Below, in pieces: positions 38,843 through 53,800 of a stretch of 64,000 nucleotides of DNA. The notes beneath the pieces were generated by a model. The model saw nothing but the letters and a program-made list of their open reading frames with translations. It did no database searches and was not told the origin of the DNA. The translations under genes and the position numbers were made by a program. Origin of the DNA: Euclidia mi (Eukaryota > Arthropoda > Insecta > Lepidoptera > Erebidae); contig OX123196.2 of the NCBI GenBank assembly GCA_944739405.2, positions 71,447,688 to 71,511,687 on the forward strand, written 5' to 3'. Each line of letters begins with the position of its first letter. Within the stretch, counting starts at the first letter, position 1.

Positions 38843-41800
38843 CTGAAACGTAAAGAACATAGTATTATTAATAATCATCATCAGCCCTTTATACTGTCCC
38901 ACTGCTGGGCATGGGCCTCTTTTAATAATATAAGGCCTCCACCAAGCTGGCCTAGTGCGGGTTGGCAGACTTCACACGTCTTTCGAAAACATTATGGACA
39001 ACTCTCAGACATGCAGGTTTCCTCACGAGGTTTTCCTTCACCGATAAGCAAGCGATAATTAAGAATTTAATACGCACTTAACTCCGAAAAGTCATTGGTG
39101 CGTGCCGTGGATCCGAAGCTGAGACCCTCTGCGTAGCAGTCTGTCGGTCTCACTCACCACTCAGCTATCGCTGCTCATTATCATATTTATTAATAATATC
39201 AAACACATATTGCCGTAGCAACAGATTAACAATAAAAACCATAATTTAGAAACAATATAAGCATTAAGCCGCTATGGCTTATTGAAGATACTAATTATCT
39301 CTTGCCCGTGCCTCGGTGAGCACGTAAAGCCGTCGATCTCAGCTGTCATGAAGATCTTTGACAGTCGTAGAACTGACGCTTGACTAAACTATGGAATATC
39401 GCTATCCTGCAGAGTTCAGACAGGCAGTCACTCTGTGGAAAAGCTAATATGCATTCACATCTGGTTAGAGTGGTATGCGGGCTTCAAACTGTAGCTGGGA
39501 TAACTAAAAATATCTTACTTCAGATGTAGGATTTTCATGTGAAAGTGTAGACAAAATAAGTGACTGACTGAAAAACAATGCACAACAAGAAATATCGCTA
39601 GAAGCTGCAATTTGGGTCAAATATATTACTTGGTGACCGTATGGGTGCACTAAGAAGGTTTTCAAAATTTCTGCAGGATCGGACAGAAGCGGTTAAATTT
39701 CAATTAAATTGCGGGCGCAGCTGCAGGCATTCTCTAACTCAGTGGTTCTCAAAGTTTTTAGAGATGGAACCCTTTTGTGTAAACAAATATTTGGCGGAGC
39801 CCTAAAAGAAAACAAAGCCGAGTCCTATGTGCACTTTTAAAGCATTTAATTTACTGACATACGTCTTCGTGGAGTAAAGACGCTTTGTGGAGTCCTGGAG
39901 CTCTGCGGAGCACACTTTGAGAATGGCTGCTCTAACCTATCTGAGCTAATATTATAAAACTGAAGAATATCTTTGTTTGCTTGAATGTGCTAATCTTAGG
40001 AACTTCCAATTTGAAAAATATTTTAGTGTTAGATAGCCCATATATTGAGGAAGGCTATAGATATATATATATATATTTTTTAATAATACAACATAGACAG
40101 TATACTTATTAACTTTAAATTATTTTAAACAGTGTGCGATGATATAAGACCCTATTTTCATTGAATGTTTAGTTAGATAGTTAATCAGAATAAACTGTTG
40201 AATCGTGCAAAATAAGACTGTATCGCGCAGTCACTGTAGGTACGTGTGCTTGTGTATGTTAGGCATCTGCAATGGCGATCAGCTGAGCGGCGGCGGCGGT
40301 CAATACACCGAGTTAATTTTCAAAGTGTATGATGAAGAAAACTTTTTTAATGACTTATTTTGTCAAGTAAGTATTTGTATTCAGTTATAGTAGTATATTC
40401 ACCCCTTAAAATATTTTGCAAATGCAAATCAACAACCTTTATAACGCGGGTGTCTCGCGGACTCATCTAGTAATATAATAATCTAAACTCACTTCTAGGT
40501 TTCTGCAGATGTATAGCGACGAGCGGACTGAGGTACCCCTCAGCGTTCATGTACGGGTAGAAGTACCCCGGGAATCCCGGGAACGGCAGGTAGCTGATGG
40601 GGCCTATGTTCTCCTTGTCCGCTGGGGTCTCGCCGTGGCAGGAGACCCACACCATGTTGGCCTGGAATGGATAGGTTATAGAATTAAATTCAGATTTATA
40701 TGGTCAACCCAGGTATGTCAAGCTGTATCAATGAATAAGCTGTCCCACAACGCAAAATAGTTGTATGTTTGTCTGTGGCAACGTAATTTGGATGACACTC
40801 TAGTTGGAGGAACACCCTCTCGGTCTTCCTCCAACTAGAGGGAGAACTCTACTAGGGGTCCAAGATTAACGGTTTCTGAGATATCGAGGTTTAAATTTTT
40901 TTTCACCTTTTCTTCAAAATAATCGTAATCAAAAAAAAGCTATTCACTTTTTGGCTCTAAATTGTTAGTTTTTGGAAAGCCTGTTAACTAGCAACTGATC
41001 TAAACAAAAATGTTAGTTATAATATCTCTAAATTTTAGAAATTTTAGCGGCGATAGCCCAGTTGTGTACGTAACGGACTGACGAGACGATGGTCTCGGGT
41101 TCGATCCCAGTTACCCCGGGCACACACCTATGACTTTTAGAAGTTATGTGTGTATTAAAATATTAATTATCGCTCCCTTAACAATGTGCCCGGTAGATGG
41201 CAATACGCCCGCCCCCTTTTACATTGGGCCCGAAACATAACTGGCCAAGTGTTGGTGTGTAATACACCTCTGCCTACCACTTCGGGGATAAAAGGCGTAA
41301 AGTTATGTTATTTTAGAAATAATGGGTTCAAAGTGACGAAACTTTATGGAAACGAATTTACGAATTACAAAACACCCTGTATAGTGATCGGCGTGTGTGA
41401 ATTTTGCATGCTCGAGTCAGGACTTTAGTTCCATTTTGTCCGTCACCGTTATTAACTGCATTATTATAACGCGCTTACTTTTTGGTAGAAAGCTGACTCG
41501 CCTGACATGGTAACATCGGAGCTTAAATTTTCTTTACTTTTTTATCATTTGTCATGCATAGGTATAACATAATTAAAAATATTTGTATTGACACTGAAAT
41601 ACGATATACATTAGCCCAAAAAGGTTAATACTCACATAGTCCCTGTTATAAGTGGTGATGTTTCTGATGTGTTTCTGCAGGTCCCGCGGCATGTCGGCCG
41701 GCAGGTTCTGAGTGTCGTTGTAGAACTCAGGCCGCCACCCGTATATTCTGGAAGTAACAACTTGAAGCTTAGAATAATCATCGTCATCCAAACGGAGTCT

Positions 41801-44800
41801 AGGTTGCATCCAAGACTTACACGCCTTGGAACCCGGAGTCCGCTTACTAATCTTACCAGATATGTTAGAATATCAGCTTATCCACAGAGCGACTTCCATC
41901 TGACCTGCGTAACCCAAAGGGATAGAGATATGCCATTGTTTAGATCAGAATCAGTTTATTTGAGGGCTACTGACTCCCTGTAACGACTGTCAAAGATCTT
42001 CATGACAGCCAAGACTAGCGATTTACGTGGTCGCCGAGGCATGAGGCAAGCGAGAATAAACAATTTAATAAGTCCAAGTTTAGATTAATAATATCTGAAA
42101 TGTTTAATCGTATGAGAGTGCCGGAGGCCCCATGCCCTTTCTTTCTCCTTCATCCCGCTCCTCCTATTCCTTTTCCCATCACAAATGGCGGCATCGCACG
42201 TGTGACTCTATTGAGGCTGCTACACACAGTGCCGGCGGCCTGGCCGCACGAATGAGCCGCCGGCACGGCCGCGGGTTGCAATTTGCTACTTGTGTGTGGT
42301 CGTTCTATTAGGGTTGTCAACCATACTTAATAATAACGTATCCTACTTTATTTTTGTCAATTATACTTTAAACTTTTGTATACAAATCAAGCATATGAAA
42401 ATACTTTACTTCCAACCCTTACTGTGACGTGTAAAACCAAACACTAATTATGAATACTTATCTATAATTATAACGTTACACATAAGTTAAATGGATGATG
42501 GGAACTATTGAGGCTCAAAGAGATATAAAAGAAATTCACCACTGATGGTAAATATTTTTTAAAGAAAAAGGCAAATGGCAATAGTATAGACTCACACCTG
42601 TATCCCCGAAGGGGTAGGCAGAGGTGTAATATTACACCCACATTTCGCCATGATTTTTTAGGTCCCACGTAGTAGGGGGCGAGCCCCCGGGAATCGAACC
42701 AGGGACCTCCGATCAGCAGTCACATACACTATCCACTGGACCACAGAGGCAATTTATACTTAAAATCATATCTCCGTCTCCGTCCTCGCCACTTCAGAAG
42801 TTCAGAATTAAAGAGTTCAGTGATGAATCCAAAGTGGCGAGAAGAAAGGAATAGAACGTCAATAATTAACGTAATTAAAAACTAATTGTTTATTTTTAAT
42901 TTTTATTGTCAAACAAGCTATGAAACATTTAAGATAGAAAACATTGGCAAAAAAAGTTGGCAACCCTACGTTCTATACAACTGGAATTATGCCCGGCGGC
43001 TTTCTGCGGCCGATGCCGGTGGCACCGACACCCGCCAAAAGCCGGCGGCATGAGCCGCGCGACAAAAGCCGGCGGCCCATGCCGCCGGCACTGTGTGTAG
43101 CAGCCATTACGGTTCATAAGATACAGCCTGCTGACGGACGAACTGCAGTCTTAGTAATCAGTCAAATTTTCAAGTTCCTTTCTACACACATCCGTTAAAT
43201 GAGCAATACTTTGCACCAGACTTGTGATGAGACATTTTTGCTGTTCACTATTGAAATTCACGTTATTAGAAAGCTCTGCGCGCGAACGGTGACAACCGAC
43301 TAACAACGCGGCTTGGAAGCCGCGTGAAAGTGTAGGCCTTGTAGGTATCCCTGTAGGTACGGCCGAGTGAAGGAGGCCTGCCGTAAGCTAGTGAAATAAG
43401 ACATCTGATAAAGCTCTTACCGATTCAACTTCAAAAATATACACGGCGATGACTTGTGGAAGGAGAAGTGGTTCTCCTCTATACAGGGGTCCCAGCCCCG
43501 GATATCCACGTCGCACACCTTCCCCGGGGGAGGTGACTGCTTGAAGTTGCAGTTGAATATATTTTGACCAGCGCCCGCGGTCTGACCTTTCTTCTTGTAC
43601 ACTGTGGAAGGGGTTTGATTGAAAAATGGAAGTTGAAATATCTTGATCTGATGAAATCTTCAACGGAAAAAGTAAAATGTTAAACTACAAAAGGACCCCG
43701 AAAGTTGAATGTTGACAGCCTTTCAAGCTAAGTTGCTTCACAGACGCACTGTCTACTTCATGATAGCTTCAGACTTATACTTTCGTGAGTCAATAGGAGC
43801 ATTTGGCACAATATACCACGAGTTTATATGCTTCGTCTATTTTCCTTAGGCCAAGCGCATACATACAACTGTTGCATCGACTAAACTGTTCCGTCGAGTT
43901 TTGTACTTTTCGTGATTTTTACTCAACCAAACAGTTTAGTTGATGGAAGTGCGCATACAATCGATTTTTTTATCTCCTCAAATCGACCAGTCTTTATTCA
44001 GCAACGCTCGAGTCAAAGTGTTTACAAACAATGTCAATTAATAAAGAAGATATAGACGTGGCGCCGCTTCAAATCCTTATACGAGATTGGCAGTCGTGGT
44101 CAGTCGCAGATTGACTGTTTAGTCGATGGCCTGCGCACATCAATACAATGCAATACAAATTAGGCCTCGCGCGCACTAGCGATTAAAGTTGGCCGATAGT
44201 TTGATCGGTCAGTCGGATCAGTACAGAGTTATATGGCAGTGCGCGCACTTAAAGATTTGATCAAGTGCGCGCACTGCCATATAACTCTGTACTGATCCGA
44301 CTGACCGATCAAACTATCGGCCAACTTTAATCGCTAGTGCGCGCGAGGCCTTAGCGCTTGATCGATAGTTGTCCAACTTTTAAATCAAAAGCAAATCGAT
44401 AAGCTTTTTGACTTTTTTGTCGAGCAACTATCGAGTTGACAATATGTGCGCTTTAATATATTCTTTTAAACATATGATACACAACAAAATAGTTGTTCGA
44501 CTAAAATTTGTATGTATGCGCTAGCCCTTAGGCCTCGCGCGCACTAGCGATTAAAGTTGGCCGATAGTTCAGTCGCAATCGAAAAATCAAACAAAAATCA
44601 AATCGTCAAGTGCGCGCACTGCCATATAACTCTGTACTGATCCGACTGACCGATCAAACTATAGGCCAACTTTAATCGCTAGTGCGCGCGAGGCCTTAGT
44701 CGCCTCGTACAACACGCACCGAAAGAATTTTTATTTTGTTTTCTTAATCCGTCACTACAAGGCATTTCATATTTAAATCTCACCTTCCTAGAATCTAGAT

Positions 44801-47800
44801 AAGATTAACAATTTGCGATTTTTATTTTTTTGTGCCACGCCACGAGTGGACGTCGAATCCTTGGGGATTCGAGAGGATTGGTCCTCTACGCAGAATGTTA
44901 TGACCCATTTTCATAGAAATTGATGGTGGAATGCTTTAATTACCGATACACGTTATGTACTTAACTATACTATAAATATTACAAGTGGAACCACATGGCC
45001 TCAACTAACTACTCAGTTGCCTCTGTTAGACATAAAGACATCGAAACATACCTTCTATAAATGCTAACGTAATTCTGTCTCTGTATGTTGCTAGTTTGCT
45101 ACTGCACTATTCCTGCAAATTTTATTTTAATTTAACTAGGCGTGATACTGATATATCAAAACGAATCTGAAATCCGATTGCAGTCAGAAATCGTATCGTA
45201 TCGAAATTCTAATATGAGAAAACCGATTTCAGAAAACGCAAAACAATACCAAGATAACGCAAACAATCTAATCCGAACCAAACGGTGCAAGCCGTGCAAG
45301 CACAACCAAACTACAAAGTAAATCTAAAGATTACGTTTCCGATAGTTTTCATATTCATTCGTTCTCTTTACCAAACGACTAGTTAGTTAGAATGAGAGAG
45401 AGCGAATTTCATTTCTTTTTCTTACTAACTTAATGATGCGTTGAAAGAGCGAAAAATATGAAGCGACTTGTCGCCAAGCAAGCGAATCGTTTTGGATTTT
45501 GGCGGTTTTATGAATTGCAGATTTAATAGAAAAAATAAAACTAAATATTGAGGCGATAATATCTAATTCAGATTGGATCTATTTTATGTTTATTTTGAAA
45601 ATTGCAAATATTTATTAGGTATATATGTTTGGCGAGTTTTATTTGACTTGATTGGTCTCATGCAGTGATGTGCCGTTACCGGTAACTTACTGTAGTCGAG
45701 TATTTTCCCAGTAACGCTACCGGTAACATTCTACAAAAATAGTAATATAGGGTAACATAGGTAATAATACTTTTATATTTAAATTTAATTTGTGATTTTG
45801 AGTAATCCGATAAGACTTCTATCGTTTCAAGTTCAAATGCAATCATAATTTCAATTTTAAATACTATATTCCCAAAATTACTGGTAATTTACCGAGTAAG
45901 TTTCCAGAAACTTACCGAGTAACTTTCCATACAGTAACTTTCTAGGTATTTTCACATTGCTACTATTACTTAGTAGTTTGTATTACTTAGTAAATTTTTT
46001 GACAATTTTTGTCTGGGAATTTTATATAAATGATAAGATTTAGGTGTAAGTAAAAAAAAACCTTTTTACTAATTATTATTTATTAAATTTGGCTAGACAC
46101 CTCGCCACGTTTCAGTAATAATAATTAATGTAACAATTTTGAGGTCACAAAGTTATTTTCCGAGATAATCACAGTAAATCATAGTATATTTTTTAAATCT
46201 AGACGATTATTATAATCAACTATACAATAACAGGTTTTCATAGTTTTTTGAAATGATTTAACTTAACTTATGAACGAAAAAAAAACAACTAACGAACAAA
46301 CCAAACAATTTATATATTAATAAATAAAAATAAATTATAATATTTCTTCTATTCAGAGCTATCCGAATCAGATAATATAATTCGATTGGTCCTCCACTAA
46401 CCGAAACTACTAAAATAATCTCTGTCTGTCGAATGAGTGGTGGTGTCATTTCTCGAAGGTTCTAATAAATTATCAAAGAAGTCCTCCTCCGAATCATATG
46501 ATGATATAGATGATGACAATAAAATACTATTTCTATTACTCTGTAAGCTATCTAAAATAGGTTTCTTTGATGGCACTTGGCCATCTTCGTGGCCATGGAT
46601 TAGCTTCCAGTTATGGGCTATAAAGCAAATTTTACCAGCTCTGTTAGTCGTCACTTTGGTTTTTCTTGGATTTACGCGAATGTTATACATTGAAATTAAA
46701 CTACAGTTTACGGATTCTATCGCGTTATATTGGTTTCACTAGTCATTACATTTAAACCGAATGATCTAGAAACTATATTTTAATTACTAGCCGACGTTTC
46801 GAATTCTTTACAGGATTTATGTTCACGGCAGACTGATCTCAAAGTACCCGAACTTTTTTTCAACTATTGGTGTTACTATTCACGCAGAATGAGCTCACAG
46901 TGTCTTCAGGTCTACTGGTGACTTGGTCCTTCTTGGGTTTCATGAGCCTTATGAAAGGGTACCAAGCTGGAGGACCATTCCAACCATCTTCCCTATTGAA
47001 ATTAGGGTGTGTTTTAATTTCAATAGCCTCACGTATCATCCTTGGAATAAAACGGTGTTCTTTTGCGAGTATCTGTGGTTCATCAAATCGCAAGTAGTGG
47101 TTGGGTCCTTGTTCCACATGTTCACACACAGCAGATTTTGTTGAGCGTTCATGTTTTATCTCAGCTATATGTTCTTTAAGTCGGATGCCTATGCTTCTCT
47201 TAGTTTATCCAATGTATGAGAGCCCACAGTCACAGTCTATTTTGTAGACACCGGCCTCTTGCAAGGGTAACTAACACTTGACTGTTGGTAGAAATTGACA
47301 TGTCTTCGTTGGTGGCTTGTAGTAAGTTTTGATTGAAGCTTGCTTCAAGATGTAGCCAATTTTGTCGGTCACGCCCTTGATGTAACCTATGGGAGGACAG
47401 CAGGTTGTCTTTCTACTGTGGCTGGTTTTTCTTTCTTCAGGGATCTGGGACAGTGTGCAGTGGCTTGACAATAGCTATCTCTATAGCATACAAAGACAAA
47501 TGCTGTGCTGTGCGTTGTTAAACTTGTACAGTCAACGAAATAAGTCGCTACACAATTTTTATGAGTGTTTTATGAATTAAAACTTTCTCTTTTTTACCCA
47601 GTAGTTGTAAAATACGATCAAGTTAAGATATCTTTGACGAAAAATGCCATAAGACATTGTACATTATTATTATTTTGGACGACAATGCCATTCAAAATCT
47701 TGGGAATGTATATTCACTTATGTGGCTGACTGTACAAGTGCAAAAGTGAACTAACAGCTGCGCGTACGTGTTTTAAAGGGATATTGCATAATATTTAAAT

Positions 47801-50800
47801 CAATAAGACGATATAAAACAATATTACCGGGGTTTGGGAATATTACCGGTAACAATAGAAACTTACTGGGAATATTACCATCTAGTAAAATACTGGTAAC
47901 GGTAATATGGTAACGGCACATCACTAGTCTCATGCCTAAATTACAATAAGATTTCGATTGTTTGCGTTTGTCGTAAGGTACGCTCCAACATCCGCTAATG
48001 AAATCGATTTCTAAAACCAATCGGTTTTGGAAATCGATTTGAAAATCTGAAATCGGATTTTTCTATCTAAATTTAACCGTTTATTACCGATCTCGTGGAA
48101 ATTTTGCGCAATGCCTTCTTAGTGCACCCCTATACACCCAAAGGAAAAGCATGCCAAGTTTCAGCGTCTTGCGCCCTAAAGTTTTGGCTGCGCGTTGTCC
48201 ATCATTTAGCATCTGAAGAATTTTATATACAGAAGAAGTAAAGGTGTATCAAACTCACCAGATAGAAAGTCCATCAGCTGATCCTCCCAGTACTTATAGC
48301 TGTCATACCCCGTCCCCTTGTACCAGATGAGGGTACTCCTCACATCTGGCGGTAGCGGCCGGAAGCCCAGCCCGGGGCTAGTGCCTATCACACTGTACTC
48401 TTGTTGGAGACGGGGCACTCGAGGGTTTATGAAGTGCTGCAGGAATGTGCCCATGCATATTGCCAATAACGCTGCAAGGGCTGCGTAGAATATTATGTAG
48501 AATATGAAGAGCTTCCCTGGAAAGAATGATGAGATTTATTTTTATGGCGTTTAGGCTGGCCACACCTGTTACAGAATCGATAGGCGCTGGAGTAGGGAGG
48601 TTCTCGAGTGGACGCCACGTCTCGAAAGCTGTGTTAGACGACCCGCGACCCCAAGATGTATCGACGACTTGAGGGTGGTAATGGCTGGTGGGGATGACAA
48701 AAACGAAAGATCGGGTCTTGTTGCGTACCCTGGAGGAGGCCTATGTCCAGCAGTATAGCAACAGGCTGATGTGCTATTTGAAAATCATTGGTAAGTCTAT
48801 TGGTGAATAAGGCTCTTCTCTTCTATTATAAAATAAGTAATTGTTCAAATACAGGCCTTCTCTGGTTATCAGGTTTAGACTCATACTCAATTCTAACATT
48901 CTTAACAGTTCAATATAATTTAAATCAATGACTTAGTTTGCTGTTATATATTTAATTTGTTGTTTCGTAAAAGATCGTATTTGTTTTGTAAAAATATCCA
49001 AATTGTTTTGTAAACAGACCCAAGTTGCTTATAAAAAAGACTTGATCTGTTTTGTTAAAAGATTCAAGTACTTTCATAAAAAACCCCTAATGAAAATATT
49101 TAACCATAATCTACTATAATATAATATATAATATTCTACCACATTCACACAACACCATCTAGTCCCAAACTAAGCAGAGTTTGTACTAAGTATGGGCACA
49201 GAATAGATAGTACTAACGTACAGAAGCATCACTTCTCAAGCCAATTTATTTAAATTGCGACTCTTGCTACTAAGCAACAAAGTGCAATTCAGCTCGCATA
49301 AGCACTCAGTGCCTATCGCGATATTCACCTAACCGTTCCCGCTCTTTTCTAAAATATAACGCTGTCGCTGTCTGGCGCGGAGTGTAGCTGTCGCGCTAGG
49401 GTTGTCGACTTGCTGCTGCTACTATAATATTTATTCATCGTCTATCTACCTACTTGACCACGTACCTAATAATAAATAATTATCCTATAAGTATCCTATC
49501 CCACTATTTGAGCTCGTAGAACAAAAACCACAAAAATTCTGGTCGGTTACATTTTCACTATACTATACCCTGTGCGCTGTAGCATGGTGCGGATGATAGT
49601 TGCCTATATGACTTTGACATCCGTCAGTACCACATGACTAGGGATGTGACGTTATGCAATTCATTTTTACCGATCTAACGATACTCACAGCATAAATCTA
49701 GTTCACATTAATAGTGTTATCAAAATTTTTCAGTGATATTCGGTTTTGCAGTGTAACTACGTGTATAAACTTGTCAATATATATATTTTATGGCTACATA
49801 ATAATATCTTTGTACTTATATAAAACTAGCTGGCACCCAACCATTCGGTAAAAGTTAATAAACCCCCAAACCAATCCAACCGCAAAAGCGAGTTGGTGAA
49901 GTGACTGAATGAAAACGGAGTTACAGCAAATATAAAAATGTTAAAGGCAGAGCTTATTACCTTAGTACGGCGTCATAAGCCACCAACTCCTACCTATGCT
50001 CTGGCCAAAATGGCAAAAGAATAAGGCCACCAGGTCCTTCGACTACCACCCTACCATTGCCAGTATAACGCCATTGAGATGATTTGTGCAATTTTGAACA
50101 AAGTTCAACCTGAAGACTGGTCGAAGGTTGTGAATAAAACAAAGGTTATGTATGATTGGGATCATGACATCCACATTGACAATATAATGAAGTCATCATA
50201 GATAATATCCGTCACAGATACAGATGATGAATTTTGTGATAATTCAGATGTTGCTGACTCTGATATGAGTTGAATGATGAATGAAATATATTTTATATAT
50301 ATATATGTGTTCTGTTGTTTCATTAATATAATTATAGACTTTGTACAATGATTTGAAGTACGCCCAATGTACGTTTTTTTATTATAAAAACATCGAATAT
50401 CCATCGTAGCAGTACATCCCATCACTAAATACGTCTATGGCGTTACTTTATATGCATAACATTTTGCTTAATTTTTCTTTCCATTAGATTTTATTTGGAG
50501 ACTAGAACATTCTGGTTGGGTATAATTTAATGTACCACAGTAGTTTATGATTTAAAATATTACGAATGTGGTACAACTGAAATACTAAGTCATAATTTGT
50601 AAATCGCGGCAACTTTCAAAAGTGAAATGAAACGTTACTGAAACTACCACCCGCACAATGCTACAGCGCACATGGTATAATTCTTAGTTATTTCCTAAAC
50701 GCGCGGACCGATTTACATAATTCAAACAGATAAAATGGTTTTTGAACTAGATCTTTAATTTGACACCATAATCGTTGGGATATCTCAACAAAACAAAACT

Positions 50801-53800
50801 CAAATTTTCAAGTTGCTCTTGTAAAATAAATAAAATCAAATTTTCAAGTTGCTTTCGACGCGTCGTTAGCTGTCACCGCTCGCGCGCAAAGCTTGCTAAT
50901 AACGTGAATTTTAATAGTCTGGTGCAAAGTATTGCTCATTTAACGGATGTGTGTCGAAAGCAACTTGAAAATTTGATTTTTATTTATTTTACGAGAGCAA
51001 CTTGAAAATTAGATTTTTTGTTTGTTGAGATATCCCAACGATTATGGTGTCAAATAAAAGATCTAGTTCACAATCCATTTTATCTGTTTGAATCATGTAA
51101 ATCGATCCACGCGTTTGGGAAATAACTAAGAATTAGTATAGTGAAAATGTAAACAACCAGAATTTTTGTGGTTTTGGTTCTACAAGCTCAAATAGTGGGA
51201 TTGGATACTTATAGGATAATTATTTATTATTAGGTACGTGGTCAAGTAGGTAGATAGATGATGAATAAATATTATAGTAGCAGCGGCAAGTTGACAACCC
51301 TAGCGCGACGCGTCGGAAGCGGACTTGGAAACCGCGCGAAAGTGTAGGCACTTATCGCTGTAGGTACGGCCGAGTGAAGAAGGCCTGGAATGGGTACTAG
51401 ACAATGGATAAACAATAACAATAAGATATACATATATACTTTTTTATTATACATAGAAACACCCAGACCAAGACAAACATCCATGTTCATGCACACAAAT
51501 GTCTGACTTGAGCGGGAATTGAACCTGCAGCCTTTGGGTAGCAGTAAGCGATTGCTGCGCCGAAGGTTCTTACTACCACTATGCCAACCAGTTGTCAACT
51601 CAACTCGCATTGTAATATATATGGATCAGTGATTTATGTCATTAGATAATACATAGTCAGCACATATACAATTGAACCAGACATACAAACACTATGGCTT
51701 CTAAGTAGCTTAGCTACACAACACAAGATTACTTGACATGCAGACATTTTTAATTAATTGGATTAACATTTATTTGACAGTGGCATATTAACATTTTCTA
51801 TTTAAATGTGCCACAGATTTTAAGTGATGGTTAAATTTTATGAATAGCAATTTAGACTGATAACCCACCAATGGAATCTAGGTGTTTTCTTTAAAGGAAC
51901 AGAAATTTTGTCAGTAAAGGTGAATGCACACTTACCCAAGCCGAACTCGTCAAATGAGTAGAATGAAACAAATTTTAGAATTCTGTATATGAAATCTCAT
52001 GAAACCTCGCACACTTGCCCGCGTCGAATCGTCAGAATCGATAGTGTGCATTGCATACAGAATTCTAAAATTTGTTAAATTCTACTCGTTTGGCTCGGAT
52101 AAGTGTGCGTACACAATTAAATGAAATCAGAATAATTAACCTTTTATCATACTTTGTCACATTTAACCCATTTTTCTCCCTGTACCTTATCTGTACAATT
52201 ATGATAAAGCTGTAGAGTTTGTTATCTGAGATTAGCTCATTAAACCCAATAAACAAACTAAAATATTAACTATTCAAATTGGACCAATAGTTCCTGAGAA
52301 CTACTGGTCCAATTAGAATAATTCATATTTTTTTGGATAGTTCATTTATCAAGGAAGGTCTACTACAGCATGTTATGGGCCATGAGAGCGGAGTAGAAGC
52401 CCTAATTAATGTGGTTGTAACTCTAGGCTCAGGCAGTTGAACATTAACTGTTATACTGAGAAAATTTAGGAACATCTACTTTAAGAGAACTTGATGACAA
52501 CAAGAGTTATCTTGTGCATAGAATCGGATTTAAATTATAAGGGATATTACTTTTAGAAGAAAATTGCAGGTAATCTAAACAACCTGAGCCTCATAGAAGC
52601 TCATAAAACAAACAAAATATAACTTAAAGTTTAGGTAAAGGCCTACCTGTGTTGTACATCACTTACAAAGTAGTTGGAACAAATGTTTAATCACAATAAA
52701 TAACCTTCTGAGTAATCTAATAGATAATAATTACAAATTGTCTTTTACATATTGTGTGTAATAGTAGACAAAGTTTTGTAATGAAAACCTCAGATTCCGT
52801 TGATAACAGCTTTAATTTTGGTTATTTGACATTATTACAATGATTCGCAGTTTTTATACGTCTTGATGCTAGCGTAACAAATTTAGAAATCGAATAACAA
52901 AAATATGTGCGGGTGTAAGTAAAATAAATTTAGGAGTCAGGTACAGTATTACTTAAACGAGTAACTTGATGCCATTTAAAATGATCAGGCGTTTATGCAG
53001 CGCAGACATCTTCCCCCCCGTTGAAAGACTCCTTTCAACTGCGTTAGTCGTCATCCGGTAAAGATATAGGCAAGGGGCAGATCCGTGTGAGAGGCCTCCT
53101 GAAGCAGCCTCTGGTAGTCTTCACGTCTGCGACTCGTGTGACGCCGTCGGTTCCAGGGAACAGGCTGACTAGTCCCATTCGCCAGCTCAGTGGTGGGACG
53201 TTATCCTCCTGGAGAAGAACTAAATCTCCAACTTGCAGGGATGCTGAATTAGTACGCCATTTGGAGCGCTGTTGTAGTTCAGCTATATATTCCTTTTCCC
53301 AGCGCTGCCAAAAATGCCGATGAATCTGTTCAAGCTTCAAGTAACGTTGAAGGTTGTTCTGGTTCTCGTGCTCGAGCGATGGACCAGGCAATGCATTTAG
53401 GGCACGCCCTATCAGAAAGTGACCGGGAGATAGGAAATGGTAATCGTTAGGGGAAGGGGAGAGTGGGCACAAAGGTCGACTATTAAGCACAGCTTCCACT
53501 TGTGTGAAGAGAGTACATATCTCCTCAAACGTTAAATGATGGTTCCCCATAACGCGTTTTAAGTGGTATTTCGCGGATTTAACGCCGGCTTCCCAGATGC
53601 CGCCGAAATGTGGAGCATACGTGGGAGAGAACACGAACTTTATGCCTTCATTGGTAGCAAAATTAACTACAGGTTCATGATTAGTTTTAAGAAAATTGCC
53701 TATCTCTTTAGCTGCCGCAACAAAGTTTCGACCGTTATCGCAAAATATCTCCGCTGGCTTGCCTCGTCGCGATATAAATCTGCGTAACGTCATAATGAAT

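Larger units (their letters stand above)
45663..47926 (-). mobile_element. hAT-type transposon with 8-bp TSD, containing a Penelope-like fragment
   Basis: The ends CAGTGATGTGCCGTTACC and GGTAACGGCACATCACTA are inverted with one terminal mismatch. The flanks are GTCTCATG on both sides (45655-45662 and 47927-47934). Stretches rich in GGTAAC and TTACTG motifs line both ends. The minus strand holds a hAT C-terminal remnant (about 46400-46690) and a nested Penelope-like piece (about 46785-47471). Confidence 0.75.
49390..51309. mobile_element. fold-back element with ~370-bp arms, split by a mariner-like insertion
   Basis: The left end GTCGCGCTAGGGTTGTC and right end GACAACCCTAGCGCGAC are inverted. 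Inversion continues through CCACGTACCTAATAATAAAT and CCACAAAAATTCTGG to 49565. After the insert it continues from 50678 (AATTCTTAGTTATTTCC, ATCGTTGGGATATCTCAACA, TCAAATTTTCAAGTTGCT) to a centre near 50900. The right half mirrors this from 50930 to 51309. No transposase of its own. Confidence 0.7.

Noticed and set aside
45100..48070. A further transposon enclosing the hAT, based on ATCTGAAATC motifs on both sides
   Set aside because: The motifs are short, in uncertain orientation, and no target duplication was found.
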